DNA from: Bacteroidota bacterium
Lineage (GTDB): Bacteria; Bacteroidota; Bacteroidia; Sphingobacteriales; Sphingobacteriaceae
Direction of reading: 5' to 3'
DNA length: 64,000 bases
NCBI GenBank assembly: GCA_026224775.1
Contig: JAMFRP010000001.1
Span: 52,467 to 116,466, forward strand
The stretch's first letter is position 1. Every line of letters begins with the position of its first letter. Below are positions 51,885 through 62,127 of this stretch, piece after piece. Below the pieces are notes generated by a model. That model did no database searches, had not been told where the DNA came from, and saw only the letters and a list, made by a program, of their open reading frames with translations. A program made the translations under genes and the position numbers.

Positions 51885-53489
51885 TTAATTACCTGTATCC
51901 CACCAAACTCTTGCTGTTAAAACATCGCCACCTTGTAGTCGTGCAACTGCTGCTTTGTAATTCACGGGGTTTGTCAATATTTCGGTGGATAGATAAATCA
52001 TTCTTCTGGGTATTGTTCCCATAGTTATATTTCCGGGATAATTTATAGGGGTAAGATTAGGGTATCCGGATCTTCTCCAGTTAAACCAGTTTTCAATAAA
52101 ATTAAAATCAGTTCCGGTCGCTACCCAGTATTGCATATTAATCATTTGAAGCGAGTTGGTTACCGAAGACATATCTAAAGGATGCGCATTTAAATAATTG
52201 GTGATCGAAGGCTGATTTACTTCTGTTTGCGCATTTAACTGCGTAAGCGATTGAAAAGCACCGGTAACTCCGTTAGCGTAATGTTGTTGGGCCGACCCGT
52301 TTATATTCCATCCCCTTGCGCTTGCCTCGGCCAGTAAAAGCTCTGTTTCTGCATAAGTCAGCACAAATATTGGGCCTCCAAGGTTCAGGTAAACACTTGT
52401 TCTGGGGCGAGAATAATTCCCAAGTGGCGCGAAATCGGCACCCGAGCCTGTACCGCCGGGATAACCAGGCGAATTCCGGATGTCTGTTGAGCCGCCAAGC
52501 AGGTCATAGCCGTTTGGCAATCCTTGTTGTAGTGATGAATCTGGATTGCCCGCAAGGTTTTCGTTGCCATTATTTGAAAGGCCGGCCGGAGGGATCTCGC
52601 CAATAACGCCTAATCGTGGGTCATTATTTAGCCGTAAATAGTTAATCAATGTTTTACTCCATCTCACCTGTTCATAGTCGGTTAGCGTTCTTAGGGCAAT
52701 TGAGGTACCATTCTGACTACTTGCATTAGAGGCATCCGTCTGCACGATTGCATTATCGCTGACATCAGCAAATGTGCCACCTGCGGCCGCCGTTTGCGCC
52801 CATTGTTGAGCCGTGGCCGGGTCAACTTTTGTAAGGCGCATGGCTATTCTTAGCATTAATGAATAACCAAATTTTTTCCATTTGCTGATATCACCATTAT
52901 AGAAAAGGTCCGCGGTAGGTTTGGGCTTATTTACATCCAGTTTGGAAATCGCGGTATTCAATTCAGACAGCATGGAGTTATAAATGTCCTGCTGGTGATC
53001 ATAAACCGGATATTTTATTCCTTGCTCCGCCATGTCAGCCTGTGAGTAGGGGCAATCGCCATACATATCGGTTACTCTTTGTAATATCATCACAAACATA
53101 ATATTACCAATATTGATAAGATTGGAATAGCCTGACGAATCCTTCTGCATACAAAGCTGCTGCATTTGCCTTATGTCACCTGCTTCGGTGTAACCCTGGC
53201 TAAAGATAGCTCCCTGGTAGTCAGTAAAACTGCCCTCGTTTATGTATTTATCACCATTGTTATAATAAAAATAGGTGGACGCAAGTACCTGCATCATTGT
53301 GCTTTCATAAACCAGTTGGTAATAGCCTGTATTAGCATAATTCAATTGGGCGGTTGAAAGCAAATTGTTAGGATCAAAGTTTGTCGCGGTTGACTTTGTA
53401 GGGTCCGTATTGATATTGTTTAACTGTGCTTTGGTACAGCCCGTTAAAAAAGCAAGTCCGATAAGTGATATAAAAAGAACTATTCGCAT
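51885..53489 (-). CDS. SusD/RagB-like outer-membrane lipoprotein
   Basis: 534 residues. The lipoprotein signal is LIGLAFLTGCTKAQ (Cys at about residue 18). NINTDPTKSTATNFDPNNLL, the helical TPR-like core and LLLAEASARGW mark the SusD-like 2 family of surface glycan-binding lipoproteins. The end, ARVWWDTGN, is typical. It caps the lumen of the SusC barrel encoded 4 nt upstream on the same strand and captures oligosaccharides outside the cell. The ligand is unknown. Confidence 0.95.
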   Translation of the reverse strand: MRIVLFISLIGLAFLTGCTKAQLNNINTDPTKSTATNFDPNNLLSTAQLNYANTGYYQLVYESTMMQVLASTYFYYNNGDKYINEGSFTDYQGAIFSQGYTEAGDIRQMQQLCMQKDSSGYSNLINIGNIMFVMILQRVTDMYGDCPYSQADMAEQGIKYPVYDHQQDIYNSMLSELNTAISKLDVNKPKPTADLFYNGDISKWKKFGYSLMLRIAMRLTKVDPATAQQWAQTAAAGGTFADVSDNAIVQTDASNASSQNGTSIALRTLTDYEQVRWSKTLINYLRLNNDPRLGVIGEIPPAGLSNNGNENLAGNPDSSLQQGLPNGYDLLGGSTDIRNSPGYPGGTGSGADFAPLGNYSRPRTSVYLNLGGPIFVLTYAETELLLAEASARGWNINGSAQQHYANGVTGAFQSLTQLNAQTEVNQPSITNYLNAHPLDMSSVTNSLQMINMQYWVATGTDFNFIENWFNWRRSGYPNLTPINYPGNITMGTIPRRMIYLSTEILTNPVNYKAAVARLQGGDVLTARVWWDTGN

Positions 53490-53493
53490 GGCC

Positions 53494-56400
53494 TTACCTG
53501 AATTTAAAATTTAAATTTAACCCGATCGTTTTTGTTGCCGGTAATGATTCACCTTCTATTCCCGCATAGCCTAAGGTTGGCGCGAACTCTGATTCTGGAT
53601 CGATATTCTTAGTGTATTTCAGAATAGTGAACAAGTTTCGACCAACAAGACTAACAGATACCGTTTGGAATAAGCTATGTAAAGATTGTGATGGAAAGTC
53701 ATATCCCAAAATAAGCTGCCTGAATTTGATAAAACTGCCGTTTAAAACAGATAGCGCTGAAATATTTGTAGCTAAGTCGGGGTAATAGGTATAAGCAGGA
53801 ACATTGATCGTATTACGCTGCCCACTCTCATTTACGCCATTAGCTACAATGCCTGTTTCGCGGCCGGGTAAAGTCGCTTTATTCAACCCATAAACGTAGG
53901 AGTAATCCTCTGTAGCCGAAAGTACCTTATTACCGAACTTGTAATCGATTAAAAAAGACAGGTTGAACCTTTTATAATGGAATGAATTGGTGAAACCACC
54001 ATATGACGTTGGCAATGTGCCACCCATTGCTTCTAAATCTCCGCGTTCGGGTATGCCGTCGCTTCCTATAATGATATTTCCTGCCGCATCTCTTTTGTAA
54101 TCATAAGCCATTATTTGTGTTATAGATTTGCCTACAACCAGTGCTGTATTTGCGTTTAACGGCCGGTAAGTACCGGTTAGCAGGTATTGGCTTGAACCAT
54201 CAATAGATAATAACACATTATGAACCAAGCTTAAATTAATACTTGTCTTCCAGTAAAATGAAGTTGTTTTTATGAGTGTCCCGGTTAGTAATAACTCAAT
54301 GCCTGTATTCTTAGTTTTACCTACGTTAACATAGGCCGATGTAAACCCTGTCGCGACCGATTGTTGGGCATTCGCTATTTCGTTATGGGTGATCCTGTTG
54401 AAATAAGTGGCATCTACACCTAAACGGTTTTGAAAGAAATTTAGGTTAACACCAGTTTCAAATTCATTAAGCGTGAATGGTTTTAGGTTATAATTAGGTA
54501 ATGCCGCAGAAAAATTCCCTAAAGGAATGCCATTTACCGTGTTATTGGAGGTGAAATATAATTGTGTGGTATAAGGTTGCGATGGCTCCCCACTTGTTTT
54601 GGCATAACTAATCCTAAATTTTCCTGAGCTCAGTTGCGGCAGATGCAAGAGATCTGAAAATAAAAAGCTGGCTGAAACGCCCGGAACGAAAATTCCCCTG
54701 CTATCGGCAGGTAACGTTGAAAAAACGTCATATCTGCCAGTAGCAGTTATGTCCAGCAGATGCACAAAATCAACATCGGCTGAGTAATAGGCAGATTCCG
54801 TTACAATTTCAGATACGTCATAATTTGTAGTTGTACTTACCAGGTTTGCAGGAGTATATAAATAAGGGGTTATAAATTGAGAACCACTAATCTCGGTCAG
54901 ATTATACTGCCTTTTGCGGAAATTTCCACCTGCCGAAAAATCGAGGTCAAGTTTTGATGTCAGTTTTTTTTGCGCGACAAAGAGCAGGTCAGTGTTCAGC
55001 TCCGATGTTTGTGATTTGCTTAAGCCATTCAGCCCGCCCTGTTCGTTTACGGTGAACGCTGTTCCGGTAGGCAAAACATTTAACAATCCATCATTACTAA
55101 TATCGTATCCGAGCCTGCCCTGTAGATACATATCCTCAGAGAATTTGTACTTTAAAACGGTAGCAGTTATAAAGCGGTTCCGGGTGGAATTGTCTACCTG
55201 TTTATTTACAGCGAAGTACGGATTGGTAATGTATACATCGCTGTTCCATTGTGATTCATTGCCGTTTGATGGATTGTAACCGGGTTTAAGGCTGGCCTGA
55301 TTGGCGCTTGTTGCCAAAAACTCAATACCATAGTTAGGATTCATTGGGCCATCGCTTAAATACGATCTGTTTTTATCGAGCTCATAAATATAGTTGCCAT
55401 TAAAGCTGAATTCTAGCCGGTCGGTAATATCATAGGTGGTGTTTAGGTTGAAGGTTTTTCTGTTCGTTCCGCTATTTGGAACAATAGATTCATCTTCAAG
55501 ATCAGAGGCGGATGCCCGGAAGGTAGCTTTGGAGTTACCGCCGCTTACTTCAATGGTATTCGTAAGCGATGGAGCTATCCGGTAAAACTGGTCAATATTA
55601 TTTTTAACGGCTGAATATGGGTATAAATTCCCGTCGAATTGAATGGTTGGTTTTCCGTCCAGCTTTTGTCCCCAGCTCAGCAAGCCAGATGCTACTGCAC
55701 TCGCTACATCCGTAGGCCTTTCGTTTTGAGAGCCTTGGCCGTATACATATTGAAAATCGGTATTGTTTACAGCCTGACTATAGGCAAGATTGAGGTTATA
55801 TTCGATTAATGTTTTTGAGTTCTTTTTTCCGGTTTTTGTCGTAATCAGTATTACGCCATTTGCCGCCCTTGCCCCATACAATGCCGATGCAGCAGATCCT
55901 TTTAAAACGGTAATGCTTTCAATATCATCCGGATTTATATTGCTGAACCCGTCGCCGTAATCCGCACCGCCATATTCATTTGCCGCACCGCGTTGGGTAT
56001 TGTCTATTGGTATACCATCCAATATGAGTAAAGGGGAGCCGGCGCTCATGCTGGCAGCACCCCTGAGCAGTAACCTTGAGGATGACGCCGGCCCACCGTT
56101 AACGCCGCTCACATTTAATCCTGCAACCTGCCCTTCAAGCGACATAGCCACGTTTGATTCCCGGGCCTCGGTCAGGTCTATTCCCTGTATAGTCGACACC
56201 GAGTAGCCTACCTTCCTATCCGCTTTCTTTATATTTAAAGCAGTCACAACTACCTCATCCAGATTATTAGCAGCGGGCAGCATCATTATTCTTAAGGGTT
56301 TACCGGTAATGTCAGCCCTTACTTCCTGGGTGATAAATCCAATGCCGGATATTTTAAGGCTACTGTCCTTAATGGCGTTAATAGTGAATTTTCCATTTTC

Positions 56401-56808
56401 ATCTGTTTCTGTTCCGTAAGGATTATTTGTTATCCTGACGGACAGCCTACTGAGCGGATTGCCATTTTCATCTGTTACAAATCCAGTTATGGGTAATCTT
56501 TGAGCTGTATCTCTTTGAGCGCTGATCGCTATTAAATTATCCGAAACAACACGGAAGGAATAGCCCGTTCCCATCAAGAGATTATGTAGAAGAGTCAGCG
56601 CTTCCTGGTTTTTTATATGCAGTGTAAAGGGCCATCCGGGCAGCTGATCGGGGCGATATATAAAATGGTAGATTGTTTGGTTTTTAATATCATTTATTAC
56701 ATCTTCAAAGGTTGCATGCCGCAAATTGAGTGTAACTTTTGTTTGGCAGTACCCTTGTTTTGAGCTCCAGAAAATGAGAATCAATAATAGTAACCTGATT
56801 AATTTCAT
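53494..56808 (-). CDS. SusC/RagA TonB-dependent transporter with STN domain
   Basis: 1104 residues. A signal peptide (LIRLLLLILIFWSSKQGYCQ) is followed by an STN secretin/TonB N-terminal domain (about residues 25-95), then a carboxypeptidase-regulatory domain (ITGFVTDENGNPLSRLSVRI), the plug (LNVSGVNGG ... SAASALYGARAANGVILITTKTG) and the barrel. The STN domain marks it as a signal-transducing transporter that talks to the FecR anti-sigma protein encoded upstream. It imports an unknown, probably glycan-derived ligand and reports its presence. Confidence 0.96.
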   Translation of the reverse strand: MKLIRLLLLILIFWSSKQGYCQTKVTLNLRHATFEDVINDIKNQTIYHFIYRPDQLPGWPFTLHIKNQEALTLLHNLLMGTGYSFRVVSDNLIAISAQRDTAQRLPITGFVTDENGNPLSRLSVRITNNPYGTETDENGKFTINAIKDSSLKISGIGFITQEVRADITGKPLRIMMLPAANNLDEVVVTALNIKKADRKVGYSVSTIQGIDLTEARESNVAMSLEGQVAGLNVSGVNGGPASSSRLLLRGAASMSAGSPLLILDGIPIDNTQRGAANEYGGADYGDGFSNINPDDIESITVLKGSAASALYGARAANGVILITTKTGKKNSKTLIEYNLNLAYSQAVNNTDFQYVYGQGSQNERPTDVASAVASGLLSWGQKLDGKPTIQFDGNLYPYSAVKNNIDQFYRIAPSLTNTIEVSGGNSKATFRASASDLEDESIVPNSGTNRKTFNLNTTYDITDRLEFSFNGNYIYELDKNRSYLSDGPMNPNYGIEFLATSANQASLKPGYNPSNGNESQWNSDVYITNPYFAVNKQVDNSTRNRFITATVLKYKFSEDMYLQGRLGYDISNDGLLNVLPTGTAFTVNEQGGLNGLSKSQTSELNTDLLFVAQKKLTSKLDLDFSAGGNFRKRQYNLTEISGSQFITPYLYTPANLVSTTTNYDVSEIVTESAYYSADVDFVHLLDITATGRYDVFSTLPADSRGIFVPGVSASFLFSDLLHLPQLSSGKFRISYAKTSGEPSQPYTTQLYFTSNNTVNGIPLGNFSAALPNYNLKPFTLNEFETGVNLNFFQNRLGVDATYFNRITHNEIANAQQSVATGFTSAYVNVGKTKNTGIELLLTGTLIKTTSFYWKTSINLSLVHNVLLSIDGSSQYLLTGTYRPLNANTALVVGKSITQIMAYDYKRDAAGNIIIGSDGIPERGDLEAMGGTLPTSYGGFTNSFHYKRFNLSFLIDYKFGNKVLSATEDYSYVYGLNKATLPGRETGIVANGVNESGQRNTINVPAYTYYPDLATNISALSVLNGSFIKFRQLILGYDFPSQSLHSLFQTVSVSLVGRNLFTILKYTKNIDPESEFAPTLGYAGIEGESLPATKTIGLNLNFKFR

Positions 56809-56894
56809 GAATTAACCTGTAAAACATTTTGCATATCACCCCTGGCCCTGATTGGTCTATACAGGACATGTTTTGAAAAAGAAAGAATGGTTGG

Positions 56895-57923
56895 TTAAAA
56901 AATATAAATGTTATTACCTGAAATTTTGTAATTGAATCGGGTAACTATTTGTAATGATAATAAAATCTGATTTATATCTTCTTTTTCAAACTCACCGGTA
57001 AATTTAATGGATTTTAGTACATCATTCTTGAAAAATATGTTATTTCCATATTTTCTTTCCAGGCTGTTGGCGAGTTGCTCAAAGGGTTCGTTTTTAAATA
57101 TGAGCTTATTATTCATCCAGGCTGTTTCAATATTCAACGTATTCGAATCATCAAAGTAAGTTTCCTTGGTTAAAGAATAAGATGTATGCTGAATAAGTAG
57201 CTTGTCTGTTGGCTTTAGTATAACTTTTATAGCGGGATTATCTTTTAATGTAGCCTGTATGCTTCCTCTAAAAAGTGTTGCTTCAAATTGAGGGTCATTT
57301 TTATAGCTCTTAATATCAAATGCAGTACCCAGCACCTGGATATCTGATTGATTTGTATGCACAATAAACGGATGATTATGATCTTTAGCTACATCAAAAA
57401 AAGCCTCCCCATTTAAAAAAACTTCTCTTGTTTTACCGGTAAAGTTCTTCGGGTAGGTTAGGGTCGACAAAGCATTTAGCGTAACCAAAGTGCCATCAGC
57501 TAGCCTGATTTTAGCAATTGATCCATTCTTTGTTTTTAGTTCGGACAAGCGCGTAGAACCAGTATTTCCAGGGGTATTTATTCTGAAAAAATAGAAAGAG
57601 GCAGATAACACAATAAGCGCGATAGCAGCAGCAGCAATGCTGCGCAACCGTAACCGACTGTTTTTCGGGCGTTGTATTTCAATTACGCTCGCTGTGTTTT
57701 CGTCGGTGTCCGTAATTCCTGCGCGCTGCTTGATTTTTTTAAGAATGCCGACCATGTTATCATAAGGCTCGTCATCCTGCGCCCAGTAGGACCTCATTGA
57801 TTCATATTCTTTTTGAAAAGAGATATTGCCTGCAATAAGCCGGTTAAATTCAGCAAGCTCATCAGGAGTAATCTCTCCGGATAATTTTTTTGCAACCAAT
57901 TCGGTAAATATCTCTTCTTCCAT
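56895..57923 (-). CDS. FecR-family anti-sigma factor
   Basis: 342 residues. An N-terminal cytoplasmic helical region (EIFTELVAKKLSGEITPDELAEFNRL) is followed by one membrane span (SIAAAAIALIVLSASFYFF, about residues 93-111). The periplasmic FecR domain has LADGTLVTLNALSTLTYPKNFTGKTREVFLNGEAFFDV and VLGTAFDIKSY, and the DUF4974 domain is at the C-terminus. It holds the ECF sigma factor encoded 46 nt upstream until the STN domain of the partner SusC signals. Confidence 0.96.
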   Translation of the reverse strand: MEEEIFTELVAKKLSGEITPDELAEFNRLIAGNISFQKEYESMRSYWAQDDEPYDNMVGILKKIKQRAGITDTDENTASVIEIQRPKNSRLRLRSIAAAAIALIVLSASFYFFRINTPGNTGSTRLSELKTKNGSIAKIRLADGTLVTLNALSTLTYPKNFTGKTREVFLNGEAFFDVAKDHNHPFIVHTNQSDIQVLGTAFDIKSYKNDPQFEATLFRGSIQATLKDNPAIKVILKPTDKLLIQHTSYSLTKETYFDDSNTLNIETAWMNNKLIFKNEPFEQLANSLERKYGNNIFFKNDVLKSIKFTGEFEKEDINQILLSLQIVTRFNYKISGNNIYIF

Positions 57924-57969
57924 TAGTGTATTCTGTACAATCTGATAATCCCTTTTTTATAAAAGATGC

Positions 57970-58602
57970 CTACAAGGTGGTTAAATAATTTATTGAATAC
58001 AAAAACAGGATCAAAATACTCAGTATTTTACCTTTTATCCCGGAGTTATGCTCGTTTTCCGGCAATGATCTCAAGGCTTGTCTCAGTTTGTCGATTGCCC
58101 TGAAAAGCTGTGTTTGCACCGTTCTTGGCGAAATCTCCAGTATCTGGGCTACCTCTTTGTACTTTAATCCGTTTTCTTTAATTAGCCTGAAGACCATACG
58201 TGCCTGCATCGGCAGGGTTTCAATGGCCTTATCAAGGCGGTGATGTAATTCTTTTATTTCCAGTTTTTTGGACGGATCAGCCAGATCAACCAACCGGAAC
58301 TGATGATCATCTAATTCAACCAGGTGTATATTGGAATATTTTTTATGATATTTTAACGATTGATTTTTAACAGCGATAAACAAATAGCTTTCCGGATATT
58401 CAATATGATCCAGGCTGTTCCTGTTACTCCAACATTTAACAAAAACCTCTGATACAATTTCTTCAGCAACTTCCCGCTGATGAACATAATAAATGCTGAA
58501 TTTAATTAGTTTGCCAAATAGTGTATAATAAAGCTGCTCAAATGCTTTAACATCATCCGTTAAACAGATTTTTTTCCAGAGTTCCAGTAAATCAGGTTTC
58601 AA
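57970..58602 (-). CDS. ECF sigma factor, Bacteroidetes PUL type
   Basis: 210 residues. Region 2 (FEQLYYTLFGKLIKFSIYYVHQREVAEEIVSEVFVKCW) and region 4 (ALETLPMQ-like, then NGLKYKEVAQILEISPRTVQTQLFRAIDKLRQAL) are clear. It has a short hydrophobic C-terminal tail (GKILSILILFLYSINYLTTL), longer than usual. It probably drives the adjacent fecR-susC-susD genes once released from FecR. It is divergent from a second SusC gene at 58938; 58603-58937 holds the promoters of both. Confidence 0.94.
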   Translation of the reverse strand: MKPDLLELWKKICLTDDVKAFEQLYYTLFGKLIKFSIYYVHQREVAEEIVSEVFVKCWSNRNSLDHIEYPESYLFIAVKNQSLKYHKKYSNIHLVELDDHQFRLVDLADPSKKLEIKELHHRLDKAIETLPMQARMVFRLIKENGLKYKEVAQILEISPRTVQTQLFRAIDKLRQALRSLPENEHNSGIKGKILSILILFLYSINYLTTL

Positions 58603-58937
58603 TCTCTTCTATGGCTTAATAATCAGATGAAAGTAAACGCAATGTACTAATTCGGATTATAATAGAATAGTTTTAGTATTAATTTGACGCTTTATCAACC
58701 TCATTGTAATAAAATATAATGATAGCGTTTCCCTATAATCCTTGGGGCACAATCTTTTTTTATAAAACAAATGCAGTGTTTATTAAAAAAATAAAAATTC
58801 TTGTAGGCAATTCTTTAGCAAAAAGGGATATAACCTTAGTAACCGATAGTAAGCGCGCCCAAAAACCAATTAATGGTCGCCATTTATCCGGCTGCTAGTT
58901 CTAAAACCAATTTATTAACAGTTTAATTAATCTAAAC

Positions 58938-61900
58938 ATGAGTATGAAAAAAAGCTTACTTACATGCTTGATTGTTTGTAGTTCCGCGGGAGCATTTGCT
59001 GCCGGCAGTGTAATTACATCAGGAAGCGCAATCAATCATCATTTATCGAACCCCGCCAAATTCACCAAGCGTTTGTATGCTCAGGGTACAATTACCGGAA
59101 CGGTACGCGACAGTACAGGAACAACGCTCGCGGGTGTTTCCGTTGTTATCAAAGGTACCACCACAGGCACGCAAACCGATGTGAATGGTAAATTTTCTTT
59201 ATCAGCCAATCCGGGCGATATACTTGTTTTTAGCTATGTGGGCTATAACACCAGGCAAGTTGTTGTTGGAGCCGAAACGAATATAGTTGTAACGCTTGGA
59301 GCTAATTCAGGCCAGCTTAACGAGGTTGTGGTAACAGCTTTGGGTATCAAAAGGTCTTCAAGGTCGCTTACTTATGCTACCCAAACGATTAGCAGCGATG
59401 CAATAAACACGGTAAAAACGGATAACCTAATGAACTCATTAAGCGGCAAGGTAGCTGGCGTAACCATTTCACCCAGTGCTTCTGGTGTTGGCGGTTCAAC
59501 AAAAGTTGAACTCAGGGGTATACGTTCATTCGCAGGTAGTAACCAGCCTTTGTATGTGATAGATGGTGTACCGCTAGGTAGCCCATCAAATGGGAGCCAA
59601 CCTACCAGCATACAAGGGGGCTCTCCTGATGGCGGAGATGGTGTATCAAATTTAAATCCCGACGATATAGAAAGTATTACTGTATTGGAAGGCGCTTCTG
59701 CCTCCGCATTATATGGCAGTCAGGCTTCAAATGGCGTAATTTTGATTACCACTAAAAAAGGCAAGGCAGGACAAGTTCAAATAAATTTTTCGTCAAGTTT
59801 TCAGGCCTCAAATGCAGTTTCATTGCCTAAGTTTCAAAACCAATATGGGCAAACTCCAAGTGCTTCCGATAGTTACGGACCTGCAATTTCTGACCAACCC
59901 CATAATAATTTAAAAGAATTTTTCCAAACCGGTACCAACTTCACCAACGCTATTGACCTTTCCGGCGGTTCTGAAACAGCTCAAACTTATTTTTCGTACG
60001 CTAATACTACGGCGAGTGGTGTTGAACCCAAAAACGATCTGAAGAGAAACAACTTTAATTTACACGAAACATTAAAATTGTTGAACAATAAATTAACGGT
60101 TGACGGCAATATGGCGTATGTTGATCAAAATATTGCCAATACCCCGGAATTGGGGGTAAGTGCTAATCCATTGACAGGCCTATACTTGTTTCCGCGAGGG
60201 GCTAATATATTACCCTACAAAACCAATTATCAAAATCTTAATTCGTCAACCGGCGTGGCTACTCAGAACTGGCCGAACCTGGGGGGAACTAATCCCCCGC
60301 AGCAAAACCCGTGGTGGCTTATTAATAATGATCCGAATACTTTGCAGCGTAACCGCATAATAGCCAGCGCCAATGTGAAATATGATTTTACCACGTGGTT
60401 TAATTTACAGGTAAGGGGAAATGTTGACCGTACCAATGACGTTTATAACTATGATCAAAGCGCTGGAACCGTATTTAATGGTGTTAGTGCTCCTAATGGG
60501 GCGTTCGCTTATAATAATGGGGTAACTGAGCAAAAGTATGGCGATATTATTGCCAATTTTAACCCGAAAAGCTGGGGCCAATTCAAACTGGATGGTTTAG
60601 TAGGCGCTTCCATAAGTGATTTGAAGACTAATAGTTTAGCTGTTGGCGATGGTGCTAACGGGAATAATGGTCAGCTCTTAACACCCAACTTTTTTTCTCT
60701 TTCTAATATATTTAATGCTGCGGGTAATCCTATTGCTCCAAACACCTATTTTTCCCATACGCAAACCCAATCAATTTTCGAAAGCGCCAACCTTTCCTAC
60801 AAAAATTGGGTGTACTTAGCCTTAACTAACCGTACCGAATGGAATTCAACCCTGGCATTTACACCTAATGACCATTACGATTATGCTTCGGAAGGTCTTA
60901 CGTTTATTTTATCGCAAATGTTTGCTATGCCCCAGGCTATTTCCTACGCTAAAGTGCGTGGAAGTTATGCCAATGTTGGTAACGGCGTACCCTTTAATGT
61001 TACTTTAGGACAAAATACACAAAATAGCACCGGTGCCGAAGTACTTAATAACAACGCGCCATTAAAGACCCTGAAGCCTGAAATGACCCATTCTTTTGAA
61101 TTGGGTACGGATTGGAAATTTATAGATAACCGCATCAGTTTCAGTGCCACCTATTATGATACCCATACTTATAACCAATATTTCTCTATACAGCCGTCTC
61201 CTTTCACCCTCATTTCAAACGCTTATGTTAATGCGGGCGATATCCAGAACAAGGGTTTTGAAATTACTTTGGGCGCTGATGTGATACGGGATAAAGCATT
61301 AACATGGAATACCTCTTTTAATGCTTCCATGAATAAAAATAAGGTAATACAGGTTGATGACAAAGATGGTTTACCTTTAGCTATTTTAACCGGTAGTGGT
61401 AATGGCCAGTATGGGTACGAATCGGTAATGGCAGATGGCGGTTCCGTGGGTGATATATACGGATACACTACTTTAAAAAACGCGAAGGGCCAGGTAGTGC
61501 TATCGGGTACTAACGCAAGCAATTATGCGCCGCAAAGATTTACCCCAGCATCTGGCTCATCATATAGTTATTTAGGTAATCCGAATCCGAAGTTTCAACT
61601 GGGATGGAGCAATAGTTTTGATTTTGGCCATTTTAACCTGAATTTCCTGGTTGACGGAAAATTTGGCGGCCAGGTGCTTTCCTATACCCAGGCAGAGATG
61701 GACTATTTCGGCGTTTCACAGGCTTCCCTTGGCAATGGCCCCAACCGCACAGTTACAGTCAATGGGGTGAATTCCTCAGGCCAGTCGGTAACTTCTGTTA
61801 CCGCGAAAAACTGGTATCAGGCAGCAGGTGGCCTCACTGGTTTAACAGATCAATATATTTACAGCGCTACGGTTGTTCGCCTGCGTGAAGCATCACTTGG

Positions 61901-62099
61901 CTATACATGGCCAATTACCAACAGTGCCATCAAAAGTGTGAAATTTGCATTAATAGGTCGCAATCTGTTCTATTTCTACAAAAAAGCGCCGTTCGATCCT
62001 GAGGTAAGCACCTCTACAGGTAATGGCCTTGGAGGTGTGGACGCATTTAACCCGCCTGCAACACGTAACCTCGGTTTTTCGGCTAATGTTAGCTTTTAA
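58938..62099 (+). CDS. SusC/RagA TonB-dependent transporter (no STN domain)
   Basis: 1053 residues. The start at 58938 (MSMKKSLLTCLIVCSSAGAFAAG) is adopted; a second ATG at codon 3 is possible. The signal region is followed directly by a carboxypeptidase-regulatory domain (ITGTVRDSTGTTLAGVSVVIKGTTTGTQTDVNGKFSL), the plug (SGKVAGVTISPSASGVGGSTKVELRGIRSF...SALYGSQASNGVILITTKKGK) and the barrel. The absence of an STN domain means it is not itself a FecR-type sensor. It forms a pair with the SusD gene 28 nt downstream and probably feeds the GH92 product that follows. Confidence 0.96.
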   Translation: MSMKKSLLTCLIVCSSAGAFAAGSVITSGSAINHHLSNPAKFTKRLYAQGTITGTVRDSTGTTLAGVSVVIKGTTTGTQTDVNGKFSLSANPGDILVFSYVGYNTRQVVVGAETNIVVTLGANSGQLNEVVVTALGIKRSSRSLTYATQTISSDAINTVKTDNLMNSLSGKVAGVTISPSASGVGGSTKVELRGIRSFAGSNQPLYVIDGVPLGSPSNGSQPTSIQGGSPDGGDGVSNLNPDDIESITVLEGASASALYGSQASNGVILITTKKGKAGQVQINFSSSFQASNAVSLPKFQNQYGQTPSASDSYGPAISDQPHNNLKEFFQTGTNFTNAIDLSGGSETAQTYFSYANTTASGVEPKNDLKRNNFNLHETLKLLNNKLTVDGNMAYVDQNIANTPELGVSANPLTGLYLFPRGANILPYKTNYQNLNSSTGVATQNWPNLGGTNPPQQNPWWLINNDPNTLQRNRIIASANVKYDFTTWFNLQVRGNVDRTNDVYNYDQSAGTVFNGVSAPNGAFAYNNGVTEQKYGDIIANFNPKSWGQFKLDGLVGASISDLKTNSLAVGDGANGNNGQLLTPNFFSLSNIFNAAGNPIAPNTYFSHTQTQSIFESANLSYKNWVYLALTNRTEWNSTLAFTPNDHYDYASEGLTFILSQMFAMPQAISYAKVRGSYANVGNGVPFNVTLGQNTQNSTGAEVLNNNAPLKTLKPEMTHSFELGTDWKFIDNRISFSATYYDTHTYNQYFSIQPSPFTLISNAYVNAGDIQNKGFEITLGADVIRDKALTWNTSFNASMNKNKVIQVDDKDGLPLAILTGSGNGQYGYESVMADGGSVGDIYGYTTLKNAKGQVVLSGTNASNYAPQRFTPASGSSYSYLGNPNPKFQLGWSNSFDFGHFNLNFLVDGKFGGQVLSYTQAEMDYFGVSQASLGNGPNRTVTVNGVNSSGQSVTSVTAKNWYQAAGGLTGLTDQYIYSATVVRLREASLGYTWPITNSAIKSVKFALIGRNLFYFYKKAPFDPEVSTSTGNGLGGVDAFNPPATRNLGFSANVSF

Positions 62100-62127
62100 T
62101 AATATTGATTATTTTAATTATAAAACA

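Noticed and set aside
62023..62127. Longer start for the second SusD gene
   Set aside because: It lies in another frame within the end of SusC and removes the lipoprotein signal. The ATG at 62128 restores it.
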